Shown: positions 54,053 to 61,986 of the stretch, in pieces
Layout: each line of letters starts with the position of its first letter
Numbering within the stretch: position 1 is the first letter of the stretch
Source of the DNA: Rhodococcus qingshengii JCM 15477
GTDB lineage: Bacteria; Actinomycetota; Actinomycetes; Mycobacteriales; Mycobacteriaceae
DNA length: 64,000 nt
Reading direction: 5' to 3'
Assembly (NCBI RefSeq): GCF_023221595.1
Contig: NZ_CP096563.1
Location: forward strand, 3,863,501-3,927,500
Position numbers and translations under genes: made by a program
The notes under the pieces: generated by a model
What the model was told of the DNA's origin: nothing
The model's input: the letters and a program-made list of their open reading frames with translations, nothing else
Databases searched by the model: none

Positions 54053-54400
54053 TCACGTGAAGGGCGTCGAGTCGACATGTACCCCTTCCGAACGCAGTAA
54101 ATGCTCGGCCGCACAAATCAACAGGGAAAGGGATTCGTACGAGAGTCCCTCGATCGCATGCATCAGCCTGTCAGGCGCCGGAATCGACCGGTCGCCCGGC
54201 GACCCCTCGGATCTCCGCACAGAAAGCACGGTCGAGAGTTCTCGTTGATTCACCACCTGACCTGCGCTGTTCGCTCGCTCGAACATGGCATTCAGCCGCT
54301 GGACCAGGTCCTCACCTTCAGCTGATCGAATAGTGTTGCCGAACAGCCTGTTTCCATGATCGGCTTCGACACCAGGCCCGATCGAGTTCTTGATTGTCAC
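54053..54400 (-). CDS. Hypothetical protein, perhaps remnant HTH regulator
   Basis: A 115-residue frame from GTG 54400, with GGAGAA upstream, whose codon use looks coding. The stretch LVQRLNAMFERA followed by VVNQRELSTVL weakly recalls the first helices of actinobacterial XRE/EspR-like regulators, and the C-terminal half (LMHAIEGLSYESLSLLICAAEHLL) is helical. An A+T-rich inverted repeat lies about 185 nt upstream. Function cannot be assigned. Confidence 0.45.
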   Translation of the reverse strand: MTIKNSIGPGVEADHGNRLFGNTIRSAEGEDLVQRLNAMFERANSAGQVVNQRELSTVLSVRRSEGSPGDRSIPAPDRLMHAIEGLSYESLSLLICAAEHLLRSEGVHVDSTPFT

Positions 54401-54581
54401 AGTATGTTCTCCGTTACGTTGGTCTGTCAGGTTGATCAGGGGTGCGACCCGGCGCAATTCGCAGAGCCTTTATCCGTGCGGCCCAACGGCGTCGCGTCCA
54501 TCGACAGCAGACGAATCTCCCCCGGCGCCCATCGGCTTCCGGTAGCGAGACCTTGAAGTTGCTGTTCACTTGCAGTTCATC

Positions 54582-54606
54582 GTTACACTTTAACAATAGT
54601 TGTAAC
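54582..54606. promoter_or_regulatory. A+T-rich inverted repeat
   Basis: GTTACA (54582-54587) and TGTAAC (54601-54606) enclose 13 nt that contain a smaller ACAA-TAG-TTGT repeat. Base composition is well below the surroundings. It is a candidate operator or promoter for the minus-strand ORF at 54400. Confidence 0.4.
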
Positions 54607-54830
54607 GCATCGACAAGTGTTTTGTTCCGATTGCCCGGTTTTGCACCCGATCGAGGCAACTACTGAGCTCTCGCGGACTGCGGATTCTGCAATTCACGAA
54701 GCTCGGCAAAATGGATCCGACGCAGACAAGGACGGCGAGACAGCCCTCGTTGGCTCTCGTTTCCAGTGATCGAGCACGAAGTCCTCAATGGTGATGACCC
54801 AAGTCCGACAGCGCTTTTCAGACAGGGAAA

Positions 54831-54852
54831 GGGCCCCGCAGTTGCGGGGCCC
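54831..54852. terminator. GC-rich hairpin
   Basis: GGGCCCCGCA and TGCGGGGCCC pair perfectly over 2 nt. On the minus strand it is followed by TTTCCCTG, on the plus by ACTATCG. It looks like a terminator, but no convincing gene ends at it. Confidence 0.45.
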
Positions 54853-55239
54853 ACTATCGTTGCCGTTCCTTGCGTAGAGTCGTTTCCGACAGTCGGCTGC
54901 CGGTCAGCGCGTCAACATTTGGGTGCAGCCGAGCCGCGGGGGGACGGCTCGACTGCCTTGTACCTACACCAGTAGGCTCGTCTAAAGCGTGACACTTCTG
55001 TACGTCGAGCACACACGCTGAAATACCCGGATAGGTACCTACATTTCCTTCACGTCCGGCACGTCGCTCGCTCGGTTGCGCCCAATTGCACTGCACTCCC
55101 GATACTTGTCGAGGATTGGGTATCCGGATCCGAGACTTTCACCTCGTCCGAGATCGACGATCGCGGTACGACATTTACTTGTGTAGCCACGAAGGATCAA
55201 CTCAGAAGTACCCGCATGCGCGTTGCGTGCGATTCAATA

Positions 55240-55285
55240 CCAACTACGTGTGGGCAACTGCACCAACTACCTGTGGGCAACTGCC
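55240..55285. repeat. Two tandem 23-bp units
   Basis: CCAACTACGTGTGGGCAACT plus GCA is followed directly by CCAACTACCTGTGGGCAACT plus GCC; 21 of 23 positions agree. No gene is supported here. Confidence 0.7.
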
Positions 55286-55388
55286 CTGTTGATTGCACTC
55301 TGCGCACTTGTCGCCGTTGCGATCGTCGGCAGCATGACTTTCGACAAAAGTCATTGGGTCTGACCTGCGGGCTCACGGCAACTGAACG

Positions 55389-55462
55389 TGGGGCGGGCGG
55401 GGCTCGAACCCGCGACCAATGGATTATGAGTCCACGGCTCTAACCGACTGAGCTACCGCCCC
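55389..55462 (-). tRNA. tRNA with CAT anticodon, probably tRNA-Met (elongator)
   Basis: A 74-nt cloverleaf: acceptor GGGGCGG with CCGCCCC, D arm GCTCAGTCGGTTAGAGC, anticodon loop CTCATAA (CAT), T arm GCGGG/CCCGC with TTCGAGC, discriminator A; CCA is not encoded. The first pair is normal, so it is not an initiator. CAT also occurs in the tRNA-Ile modified by lysidine, which I cannot exclude from sequence alone. Confidence 0.9.
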
Positions 55463-55600
55463 ATCCGGATGCGATGCATCGCGGCGAATCCGAATGTTAC
55501 CGGCACATCCGACGCGGATCACAATCGGGCAGGCGGTGACGCGTTGCACTCTTTCGAGTCGAGTCTTCCAAGGTTGGTCGGCACAGGCGCGATGAGCCGA

Positions 55601-55625
55601 TACCGTGGGAGTGCACACCCCACGG
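55601..55625 (+). promoter_or_regulatory. Promoter -10 box and hairpin before the Hfq-like gene
   Basis: TACCGT (55601-55606) fits an actinobacterial -10 box. Overlapping it, CCGTGGG (55603-55609) and CCCACGG (55619-55625) form a perfect 7-bp inverted repeat with a 9-nt loop, ending 14 nt before the start codon. If transcription starts near 55613 the stem would be only partly in the RNA, so it may rather be an operator. Confidence 0.4.
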
Positions 55626-55639
55626 AACAGGATCACCAC

Positions 55640-55837
55640 ATGAAGCTTGCACTGACCGAATTCAAGAACTCGAAGGCCACGATCCGGATCATCATGTCCG
55701 ACGGCGCGAAACTGAACGGCACCGTCACCGATTTCACCGAAGACACTCTCGTTCTCAATTCTCCGAATGGTGTCTACTACATCAACCCCAGCCACATCAT
55801 CCGGCTGTTCGAGCCGTCGGATCGCGCAGCGAAGTAG
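55640..55837 (+). CDS. Hfq/Sm-like small protein
   Basis: A 65-residue protein that in order and spacing resembles bacterial Hfq. Residues 2-12 (KLALTEFKNSK) match the N-terminal helix; 14-32 (TIRIIMSDGAKLNGTVTDF) match Sm1, where Hfq has a hydrophobic strand, then NG, K-L-x-G and V-x-x-F; 36-40 (TLVLN) match the next strand; 45-54 (VYYINPSHII) match the Sm2 strand, where Hfq has Y-K-H-A-I. The KH pair that binds RNA on the proximal face is not kept (INPSH instead). The length is close to the 65-80 residue core of Hfq. ATG 55640 has AGGA 7 nt upstream. It stands alone, with its own -10 box and terminator. Sm fold is inferred; RNA binding is untested. Confidence 0.8.
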   Translation: MKLALTEFKNSKATIRIIMSDGAKLNGTVTDFTEDTLVLNSPNGVYYINPSHIIRLFEPSDRAAK

Positions 55838-55870
55838 GCGCACCGGTCAAACAGTTCGACGGTTCCACCG

Positions 55871-55902
55871 AAAGCCCGACGCAGACACTTGCGTCGGGCT
55901 TT
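55871..55902 (+). terminator. Terminator of the Hfq-like gene
   Basis: AAAGCCCGACGCA (55871-55883) and TGCGTCGGGCTTT (55890-55902) form a perfect 13-bp stem with a 6-nt loop, 33 nt after the stop codon. The T tract is short. Confidence 0.85.
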
Positions 55903-55968
55903 GGTGTATCTGTCGCCAATATCTTCGCGTCGCGTTCACGGGTGCTGATGCCGCCTATCCTCTCCGAC

Positions 55969-56592
55969 ATGGCGAACGACAGCGGACCACCTGAACTCGT
56001 GTTGTTCGACTTGGGCGGTGTGCTGTGTCGATTCGAGCCTGACCGTCGCGCCGCAGAACTGGCTGCGGCCATCGGCGTCACGGAAGACGAGATTCATGCC
56101 CTCGTGTTCGCGTCCGGGTTCGACCAGGAATGCGATCTCGGCATTCACTCCGAAACCGCGATCCTGGAACGCTTTCGACGACTCGGGTTTCCTGGTGACC
56201 GCGACGAGCTACGCCGAGCCTGGGCCAAGGCCTTCATCCCGGACCGCGCGGTCATCGATCTCGCAATCGCGCTTCGAAGCGAGGGGGTCGTGGTCGCCAC
56301 ACTCTCCGACAACGGACCTGTTCTCTTGGCCGCCATCGAGAGTGTCGTAACTCCATCGGCAATCGACGAGCATGTTTTCTCCTGCATGCTCGGAGCTACC
56401 AAACCCGACCCTGCGGCCTTCCTGGCTGCGCTGGAGTTTCTCGATGCGCGTCCACAGCAGACCTTCTTCGTCGACGACAACCCGGTGAACGTCCTCAGCG
56501 CTCGACGGCTGGGAATTCGCGGCGAACAAGCAAACAAGGCGGCAGACGTCGAATCGGCACTTCGATCGGTGGGTCTGCTGCGAGCGCACTAG
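55969..56592 (+). CDS. HAD-family hydrolase (YihX/epoxide-hydrolase-N type)
   Basis: A 207-residue haloacid-dehalogenase-fold protein with motif I LFDLGGVLCRF (the second Asp of DxD is Gly, as is common in this branch), motif II ATLSDNGPV, motif III Lys in LGATKPDPAAF, and motif IV TFFVDDNPVNV. A small helical cap lies between I and II. Members dephosphorylate small sugar phosphates or flavin precursors; the substrate is unknown. ATG 55969 is chosen to leave the usual short N-terminus; GTG 55942 or ATG 55948 are alternatives. Confidence 0.88.
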   Translation: MANDSGPPELVLFDLGGVLCRFEPDRRAAELAAAIGVTEDEIHALVFASGFDQECDLGIHSETAILERFRRLGFPGDRDELRRAWAKAFIPDRAVIDLAIALRSEGVVVATLSDNGPVLLAAIESVVTPSAIDEHVFSCMLGATKPDPAAFLAALEFLDARPQQTFFVDDNPVNVLSARRLGIRGEQANKAADVESALRSVGLLRAH

Positions 56593-56625
56593 GTCAGACA
56601 AAAACAAGGTCAGACCACAACAAGA

Positions 56626-56659
56626 AAGCCCCCCACCCGATTTCTCAGGTGAGGGGCTT
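56626..56659 (-). terminator. Terminator of tRNA-Asn
   Basis: AAGCCCCCCACC (56626-56637) pairs with GGTGAGGGGCTT (56648-56659), 11 of 12 positions, and on the minus strand is followed by TCTTGTTG. Just upstream the sequence AGGTCAGAC is repeated twice within 33 nt (56591-56621). Confidence 0.75.
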
Positions 56660-56664
56660 CACTG

Positions 56665-56737
56665 CTCCCCCGGCTGGACTCGAACCAGCAACCGTCCGAT
56701 TAACAGTCGGAAGCTCTGCCAATTGAGCTACAGGGGA
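56665..56737 (-). tRNA. tRNA-Asn (anticodon GTT)
   Basis: A 73-nt cloverleaf: acceptor TCCCCTG with CGGGGGA, D arm GCTCAATTGGCAGAGC, anticodon stem TCCGA/TCGGA with loop CTGTTAA (GTT), T arm GCTGG/CCAGC with TTCGAGT, discriminator G. CCA is not encoded. A terminator follows. Confidence 0.96.
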
Positions 56738-56873
56738 TTGTCTTGCTCGCTTCGCCCGTTCCGGCGTTGCCTGAGAAACTGTAGCGAATCCTTCACCGAA
56801 GTACCAAATCGCCTGCCCAGCGAGTCATCAGGCAGGATGGAGTCAGGACGATCGGTGCTGGAGGGAAGCAGGA

Positions 56874-57125
56874 ATGATGCGTTTGTTGATCGGTGTTGCA
56901 GCTGGGTACGTCCTGGGAACCAAAGCGGGCCGCGCACGATACGAGCAGATCAGCCGGGCCGCGAAGGCGGTGGCCACCAGTCCGGCCACCAAGAAGGTGT
57001 TGGACGCGTCACGGCAGAAGCTGGCCGACTCACTGAGTACTCAGCCCAAGCTCGAGCCGATGAAGCCGATCAACGAGGAGACTACGATTCTGGTCCCCCA
57101 CGACCAGTTGAAGAAAAACCGTTAG
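56874..57125 (+). CDS. Small YtxH-like protein
   Basis: An 83-residue protein with a short N-terminal hydrophobic segment (LLIGVAAGYVLGTKAGR) then a basic amphipathic helix (ARYEQISRAAKAV), a layout of YtxH-like proteins that anchor loosely to the membrane. ATG 56874 has AGCAGGA directly upstream. Function unknown. It ends 1 nt before the convergent dnaG gene. Confidence 0.8.
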   Translation: MMRLLIGVAAGYVLGTKAGRARYEQISRAAKAVATSPATKKVLDASRQKLADSLSTQPKLEPMKPINEETTILVPHDQLKKNR

Positions 57126-57126
57126 G

Positions 57127-59052
57127 TCAGACGCTTTGGTCGCCGACAGCCTGCTCACGCAGCTGTCGGCGATACTGCTCCAGCGCCACGAGGTCGCCGA
57201 ACAGTGAGTTGTACTCCTCGGGGGCTGCAGCAGGTGAAACGCGCTGAAGCTTGGATTTGAGGTCGGCAACCTGCTCGCCCACCCACGCTTCCTGCAGTCG
57301 TGCGAGCACTCCGTTGATGTAGCGCGGAACCGTGTCTTCGTCACACGGCATCGGTTCGACGGCCAGCTCAGATACAACCGAGGCCACCGTCATGTCTTCG
57401 ACGCCCTTGGTGACGACTTCGATCCACTCGGCGCCGCCGAGTCCCTTGCTCGTTCCACCGGCGTCAGCCATTGCCTGTCTGATGACAACGTAGGCGGGGT
57501 GGGTGAACGTCTCGGGCGGCAACGAGTCGAAGACACTGCCGGCGATGCCAGGGTGCTGCAATGCGGCCTTGAGGACAGCTCGCTGCGTCGAGAGCGCGGG
57601 ATCGTTGGGCCGGGGCCTGGAGATTCCGATCGGCAGCGCAAGCGCATCGGCAGCAGGTTGGTCGACAACCTGACGACGCTTGGGCGCCGGTGACGATCCA
57701 CGCGTCGACGCCCGTTTGCGAGCTTCGTCACGCACGCGTCGTCGAACCGACGGAAGATCGTCCCAACCGACCCATCCGCACAACAGATTCGCGTAGCTGT
57801 CGCGCAGAGTTGATTCCTTGATCTGCGCAACGACGGGCACGGTACGACGCAGTGCCTCGACACGACCTTCAGCGGTCTCCAGATCGTGTTCGGTGAGGAT
57901 GGACTTCACCACGAACTCGAACATCGGAGTGCGCCGTGCCACGAGGTCGCGAACGGCGGCGTCACCAGACTTCAGTCGCAGATCGCACGGGTCCATTCCG
58001 TCGGGCGCGACGGCGACGAACGTCTGCCCGGCCATCTTTTGATCACCCTCGAACGCCTTCATCGCAGCGGCCTGCCCCGCGGCATCACCGTCGAAGGTGT
58101 AGATGATTTCACCGCGAAAGTAGCTGTCGTCCATCAGGAGTCGACGGAGCATCGCAAGGTGCTCCTCACCGAAGGCGGTCCCGCACGAAGCGACGGCGGT
58201 CTTGACGCCGGCCAAATGCATCGCCATGACGTCGGTGTAACCCTCGACGACTACCGCCTGGTGCCCCTTGGCGATGTCGCGCTTGGCGAGGTCCAAGCCG
58301 AACAAGACCTGAGACTTCTTGTAGAGAATCGTTTCCGGCGTGTTGACGTACTTACCCGGCATGGTGTCGTCGTCGAAGAGCTTGCGGGCACCGAAGCCGA
58401 TGACGTCACCGGCGACGCTGCGGATCGGCCACAGAAGTCGGCGATGGAACCGGTCGATCGGACCTCGCCGGCCTTCTTTGGACAGCCCGGCTGCTTCTAG
58501 TTCCTTGAACTCGAAGCCCTTGGACATCAAGTGTTTTGTGAGAGTGTCCCAACCTTCTGGCGCGTATCCACACCCGAACTGCAAGGCCGCGGCACCGTCG
58601 AAGTTTCGCTCGGTGAGGTAGTCGCGAGCCGCCTGGGCATCGGGTTCGCGCAGACGAGCGGCGTAGAACTCCTGAGCCGCAGCGTTTGCTGCGATCAAGC
58701 GTGCACGGGTGCCGCGATCGCGCTGAACGGACGGTCCGCCGCCCTCGTACGAAATCGTGTAGCTGAGTCGATCCGCCAACTGCTCGACGGCCTCTACGAA
58801 GCTGATGTGATCCATCTTCTGCAGGAACGAGTACACGTCACCACCCTCACCGCAGCCGAAGCAGTGGTAGAGGCCGTGGTTGGGTCGCACATGGAACGAC
58901 GGCGACTTCTCGTCGTGAAAGGGACACAGACCTTTGATCGAATCGCCACCGGCACGCTTGAGTGAAACGTATTCACCGACGATGTCCTCGATGCGAGTGC
59001 GTTCGCGAATGGCCGCGATGTCTCTGTCAGAAATTCGGCCCGCCACGTACAT
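57127..59052 (-). CDS. dnaG: DNA primase
   Basis: A 641-residue DnaG that makes RNA primers at the replication fork. The N-terminal zinc ribbon is CPFHDEKSPSFHV with HCFGCGEGGDV (about residues 43-70); the RNA polymerase core has VVEGYTDVMAMH and the metal-binding IYTFDGDAAGQ; TOPRIM follows; the C-terminal DnaB-binding domain ends with EQYRRQLREQA. ATG 59052 is taken as start; the GTG two codons later would match the mycobacterial N-terminus (GRISDRDIAAI) nearly as well. The order dnaG-dgt with kinase between differs from M. tuberculosis only by the kinase. Confidence 0.97.
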   Translation of the reverse strand: MYVAGRISDRDIAAIRERTRIEDIVGEYVSLKRAGGDSIKGLCPFHDEKSPSFHVRPNHGLYHCFGCGEGGDVYSFLQKMDHISFVEAVEQLADRLSYTISYEGGGPSVQRDRGTRARLIAANAAAQEFYAARLREPDAQAARDYLTERNFDGAAALQFGCGYAPEGWDTLTKHLMSKGFEFKELEAAGLSKEGRRGPIDRFHRRLLWPIRSVAGDVIGFGARKLFDDDTMPGKYVNTPETILYKKSQVLFGLDLAKRDIAKGHQAVVVEGYTDVMAMHLAGVKTAVASCGTAFGEEHLAMLRRLLMDDSYFRGEIIYTFDGDAAGQAAAMKAFEGDQKMAGQTFVAVAPDGMDPCDLRLKSGDAAVRDLVARRTPMFEFVVKSILTEHDLETAEGRVEALRRTVPVVAQIKESTLRDSYANLLCGWVGWDDLPSVRRRVRDEARKRASTRGSSPAPKRRQVVDQPAADALALPIGISRPRPNDPALSTQRAVLKAALQHPGIAGSVFDSLPPETFTHPAYVVIRQAMADAGGTSKGLGGAEWIEVVTKGVEDMTVASVVSELAVEPMPCDEDTVPRYINGVLARLQEAWVGEQVADLKSKLQRVSPAAAPEEYNSLFGDLVALEQYRRQLREQAVGDQSV

Positions 59053-59130
59053 CAGTCTAGGCGGTCGCCCGGCACCTCCTGACAACGATATGTTGATGGC
59101 CGACTCTGCACCGCAGCGATGGGACCGACG

Positions 59131-59184
59131 ATGACTGAAAACGCCTCGAGCGCGCACGAAGGGCGATCAGGAACCTGATTCGGC
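59131..59184 (+). other. Severed N-terminal leader of the Ser/Thr kinase, with in-frame TGA
   Basis: ATG 59131 opens in frame with the kinase and reads MTENASSAHEGRSGT, then TGA (59176-59178), then FG and the VYELRSLLGRGG of the kinase. Kinases of this family normally have GTRFG or GSRFG at this place, so TGA is likely a changed CGA. The GTG at 59185 is 6 nt after the stop. Confidence 0.75.
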
Positions 59185-60669
59185 GTGTACGAGTTGCGTA
59201 GCCTCCTCGGCCGAGGCGGAATGGGTGAAGTGTACGAGGCGTACGACACCTCGAAGGATCGCCTGGTCGCACTCAAGTTGCTCCATCGAGAGCTTGCGGC
59301 CGACCCGTCATTCCAAGCTCGTTTCCGCCGAGAATCTCGCACCACCGCCGCCCTGAACGAACCGCACGTGATCCCGGTGCACGACTGGGGCGAGATCGAC
59401 GGAGTTCTCTTCATCGACATGCGATTGGTCGAAGGTCATACGTTGCGAGCCCAGTTGACCGAATTCGGCCGACTCACGCCTGTACGAGCCGTCGACATCG
59501 TCTCGCAAATCGCGTCGGCGTTGGACGCCGCCCATGCCCGCGGGCTCATCCATCGTGACGTCAAAGCAGACAACATCATTCTCACGAACAACGGCTTCGC
59601 CTACCTCGTCGACTTCGGAATCGCATACTCACAGACGGACACGAAGATCACCACCGAGGGAAGCGCAGTCGGTTCGTATGCATACATGGCGCCGGAGCGG
59701 TTCGGAATCGAAACGCCGACGGCCGCAGCGGATGTCTATTCCCTGGCTTGTGTTCTCTACCAGTCCCTCACCGGAACAACGCCTTTCAACACCACAAGCA
59801 TCGGCCATCTCGTCAATTCGCACCTGAACGCTCCGCCGCCGCGCCCCACACTGGCGGTTCCGTCGCTCCCGCAAGGCCTTGACGCCGTCGTGGCTCGCGG
59901 CATGGCAAAGGATCCCGCACACCGCTATCCGACTACGGGAGCGCTCGCACTCCAAGCGCGGCAGGCCCTCTCTACGACCCACACCCCCGGTGCCGCCGGC
60001 GGATTGCAACCCACGATCGTCGGGCAGCCCACCTACACCACGGCGAATCCCGCTCACGGGAACTACACGCACATCGTGACAAAGACCAAGCGAAACCGAG
60101 CACCGATCGCGATCGGTGCGGCTGGAATTGCACTCGTTCTGGCCGCAGGAGGCACAGCGGCCTGGGTGACGCTGGGGAATTCGGGCCCCGAATCACCAAC
60201 CGCTGCAGCAGCTTCCACCGCCACGTCGGCACTGGCACCCATTCAGGATCCGGTCAGAACGCCGATGCTCGAGCCGCTACCCACCGCCGGACAGCAGGCA
60301 ACCACGACCACGCGGGCGCCGAACTCCGCCACGAAGAACGGCGATCTCGGGGTGAGCAAGCCGATCACCGTCCCTTCGTGCAAAGGAACCGGAATCGTGG
60401 TGTTGGCCAATGCCACCGATCCGGCAACGTACGCCAGCGAGATCCAGAACTACCTCGACGCGTTCCCCGGCTCGAAATACCTACGCACAGACCAGTCCTG
60501 CCCGTCACTGCGTCAAGTCTCCGATTCGGGGACGGCGATCTACACGGTGTATCGCGAATCCGGGAACACCGAGTCGAAGATCTGCAAGGACGTTCGCGCA
60601 GCAGGTGGCGACGCTTACGGCAAGTGGCTCGATACCACTACCGACCCGTCGACGCGGATGACTTGCTGA
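59185..60669 (+). CDS. Receptor-type Ser/Thr protein kinase (PknB/PknH-like)
   Basis: From GTG 59185 the product has 494 residues. The kinase domain is complete: glycine loop LLGRGGMGEVYEAYD (7-21), catalytic Lys31 in VALKLL, HRDVKADN (123-130), DFG (143-145), an activation loop with several Thr, and APE (169-171). Residues 306-330 form one membrane helix (APIAIGAAGIALVLAAGG), after which a Ser/Thr/Pro linker leads to an extracellular domain with four Cys (two likely disulfides) starting at VPSCKGTG. The normal start is probably ATG 59131, cut off by a TGA, so translation must restart at this GTG or the gene is inactive. It lies between dnaG (divergent) and dgt (convergent). Confidence 0.85.
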   Translation: MYELRSLLGRGGMGEVYEAYDTSKDRLVALKLLHRELAADPSFQARFRRESRTTAALNEPHVIPVHDWGEIDGVLFIDMRLVEGHTLRAQLTEFGRLTPVRAVDIVSQIASALDAAHARGLIHRDVKADNIILTNNGFAYLVDFGIAYSQTDTKITTEGSAVGSYAYMAPERFGIETPTAAADVYSLACVLYQSLTGTTPFNTTSIGHLVNSHLNAPPPRPTLAVPSLPQGLDAVVARGMAKDPAHRYPTTGALALQARQALSTTHTPGAAGGLQPTIVGQPTYTTANPAHGNYTHIVTKTKRNRAPIAIGAAGIALVLAAGGTAAWVTLGNSGPESPTAAAASTATSALAPIQDPVRTPMLEPLPTAGQQATTTTRAPNSATKNGDLGVSKPITVPSCKGTGIVVLANATDPATYASEIQNYLDAFPGSKYLRTDQSCPSLRQVSDSGTAIYTVYRESGNTESKICKDVRAAGGDAYGKWLDTTTDPSTRMTC

Positions 60670-60682
60670 GGGCGTAAGTGGC

Positions 60683-61981
60683 TCAGCCCCAGCTGGCCTG
60701 CGCGCCCAGGCTCGCTTTGTCCACCCGTTCCAGCCGACTCTCCGTGTACGACGCGATCTGATCCACCACCACCCGGACCCGGGCACCGTCGTCCGCGGCG
60801 CGTTCCCACGCGGGCAGCAGGATCGGATCGAGCCCGGCCGGCGCAGTTGCCAGCAGCCATTCCGCGACGCGATGAACACGATCACGCTGCCGATCCTGGC
60901 GCGCCTTGTGTCCGGCGTCGGACATCACGTAGTACAGCGCCACGGTCTTGAGCAACGCCACCTCGGATGCGACGGCCTCGGGTATGTCGAGGTCGGCTTG
61001 ATAGCGCGAGAGGGGTCGGTCACCGTGTGTCAGCCGGGTGCTGGCGATCGCCGCGGTGGCGAAGCGTCCCACCAATTCACTCGTCAGATTCTTCAATGCG
61101 ACGGAACTCCCTAGCGTTCCGTCGAAACTTCCGACCCCGCGTACGACGGGGAGTTCGGACAGCCGTTGGGCGGCTTCGATCAGATCGTCGACTACCAATC
61201 CGCGAAACTCGGAGGCCCCGAGCTCTGCCAGTGCGCGCTGCTCGGACGGATCGGCAAGCGAGCGAAGGTCGATGCGGCCTGCGATCACCCCGTCCTCCAC
61301 GTCGTGCACGGAATAGGCGATGTCGTCGGCCCAGTCCATGACCTGAGCTTCCAGGCATTGCCGTCGCTCGGGCGCTCCCTCGCGAACCCAGGCGAGCACC
61401 TCTGCGTCGTCGTCGTATGCCCCGAACTTCGCGCCGGGCTCAGGGCGTGTCCAGGGATACTTGATGGCTGCGTCGAGCGACGCCCTGGTGAGATTGAGGC
61501 CTGCGCTCAGACCGTCGGGGCGCAGGATCTTGGGTTCGAGGCTGGTCAAGATCCGCAGATTCTGCGCATTGCCCTCGAAACCTCCGCAGTCCTTGGCGAC
61601 TTCGTCGAGGGCCTTCTCGCCGTTGTGACCGTACGGTGGGTGCCCGATGTCGTGCGCGAGACCGGCGAGGTCCACCAGGTCCGGATCGCAACCGAGTCCG
61701 TCGGCGATCCCTCGCCCGATCTGTGCGACCTCCATCGAGTGCGTCAACCGCGTGCGAGGTGTGTCACCGTCGCGCGGGCCGACAACCTGGGTCTTGTCGG
61801 CCAAGCGCCGCAAAGCCGCGGAGTGTTGGACACGCGCCCGATCTCGCGAGAAGTCCGAACGATGCTGCGCCGCTGCGATCTGCGAACCCGGCAACCCCGC
61901 TCGCTTCGGCGCCTCGACGACACGACGTTCGAGGTCGTGTTCGGAGTAGGTGCCGCCTCCGTAGGTGGTGTGAGCTGTCAT
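60683..61981 (-). CDS. dgt: Deoxyguanosinetriphosphate triphosphohydrolase-like protein
   Basis: A 432-residue HD-domain dNTPase that cleaves dNTPs to nucleosides and triphosphate. Metal ligands are in [19 protein letters not shown] and [16 protein letters not shown] 61981 is chosen because the conserved [10 protein letters not shown] follows near the N-terminus; the frame extends 66 codons upstream into the DUF218 gene. It is the counterpart of M. tuberculosis dgt (Rv2344c) beside dnaG. Only 5 nt separate it from the DUF218 gene, so the two are cotranscribed. Tail to tail with the kinase gene (13 nt). Confidence 0.96.
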   Translation of the reverse strand: MTAHTTYGGGTYSEHDLERRVVEAPKRAGLPGSQIAAAQHRSDFSRDRARVQHSAALRRLADKTQVVGPRDGDTPRTRLTHSMEVAQIGRGIADGLGCDPDLVDLAGLAHDIGHPPYGHNGEKALDEVAKDCGGFEGNAQNLRILTSLEPKILRPDGLSAGLNLTRASLDAAIKYPWTRPEPGAKFGAYDDDAEVLAWVREGAPERRQCLEAQVMDWADDIAYSVHDVEDGVIAGRIDLRSLADPSEQRALAELGASEFRGLVVDDLIEAAQRLSELPVVRGVGSFDGTLGSSVALKNLTSELVGRFATAAIASTRLTHGDRPLSRYQADLDIPEAVASEVALLKTVALYYVMSDAGHKARQDRQRDRVHRVAEWLLATAPAGLDPILLPAWERAADDGARVRVVVDQIASYTESRLERVDKASLGAQASWG

Positions 61982-61986
61982 GGTCT

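Larger units (their letters stand above)
54401..55388. other. Gene-poor stretch
   Basis: No ORF here is supported by start context, codon use or recognisable motif. It contains an A+T-rich inverted repeat (54582-54606), a GC-rich hairpin (54831-54852) and a 23-bp tandem repeat (55240-55285), and ends at tRNA-Met. It may be degraded sequence or hold small RNAs that I cannot see. Confidence 0.5.

Noticed and set aside
53808..54248. Open frame of 146 codons on the plus strand in the gene-poor stretch
   Set aside because: Low-complexity, Arg/Ser/Thr-rich, without start context, and overlaps a minus-strand frame with more natural codon use.
54414..54659. Small minus-strand frame of 81 codons, and a second one in another phase ending near 54426
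   Set aside because: The region has an A+T-rich inverted repeat and mixed codon signals in two phases; neither frame has a good start or a recognisable motif.
55086..55443. Two short plus-strand frames across the 23-bp tandem repeat
   Set aside because: They run into the tRNA-Met gene or consist of the repeat itself; no ribosome site or conservation signal.
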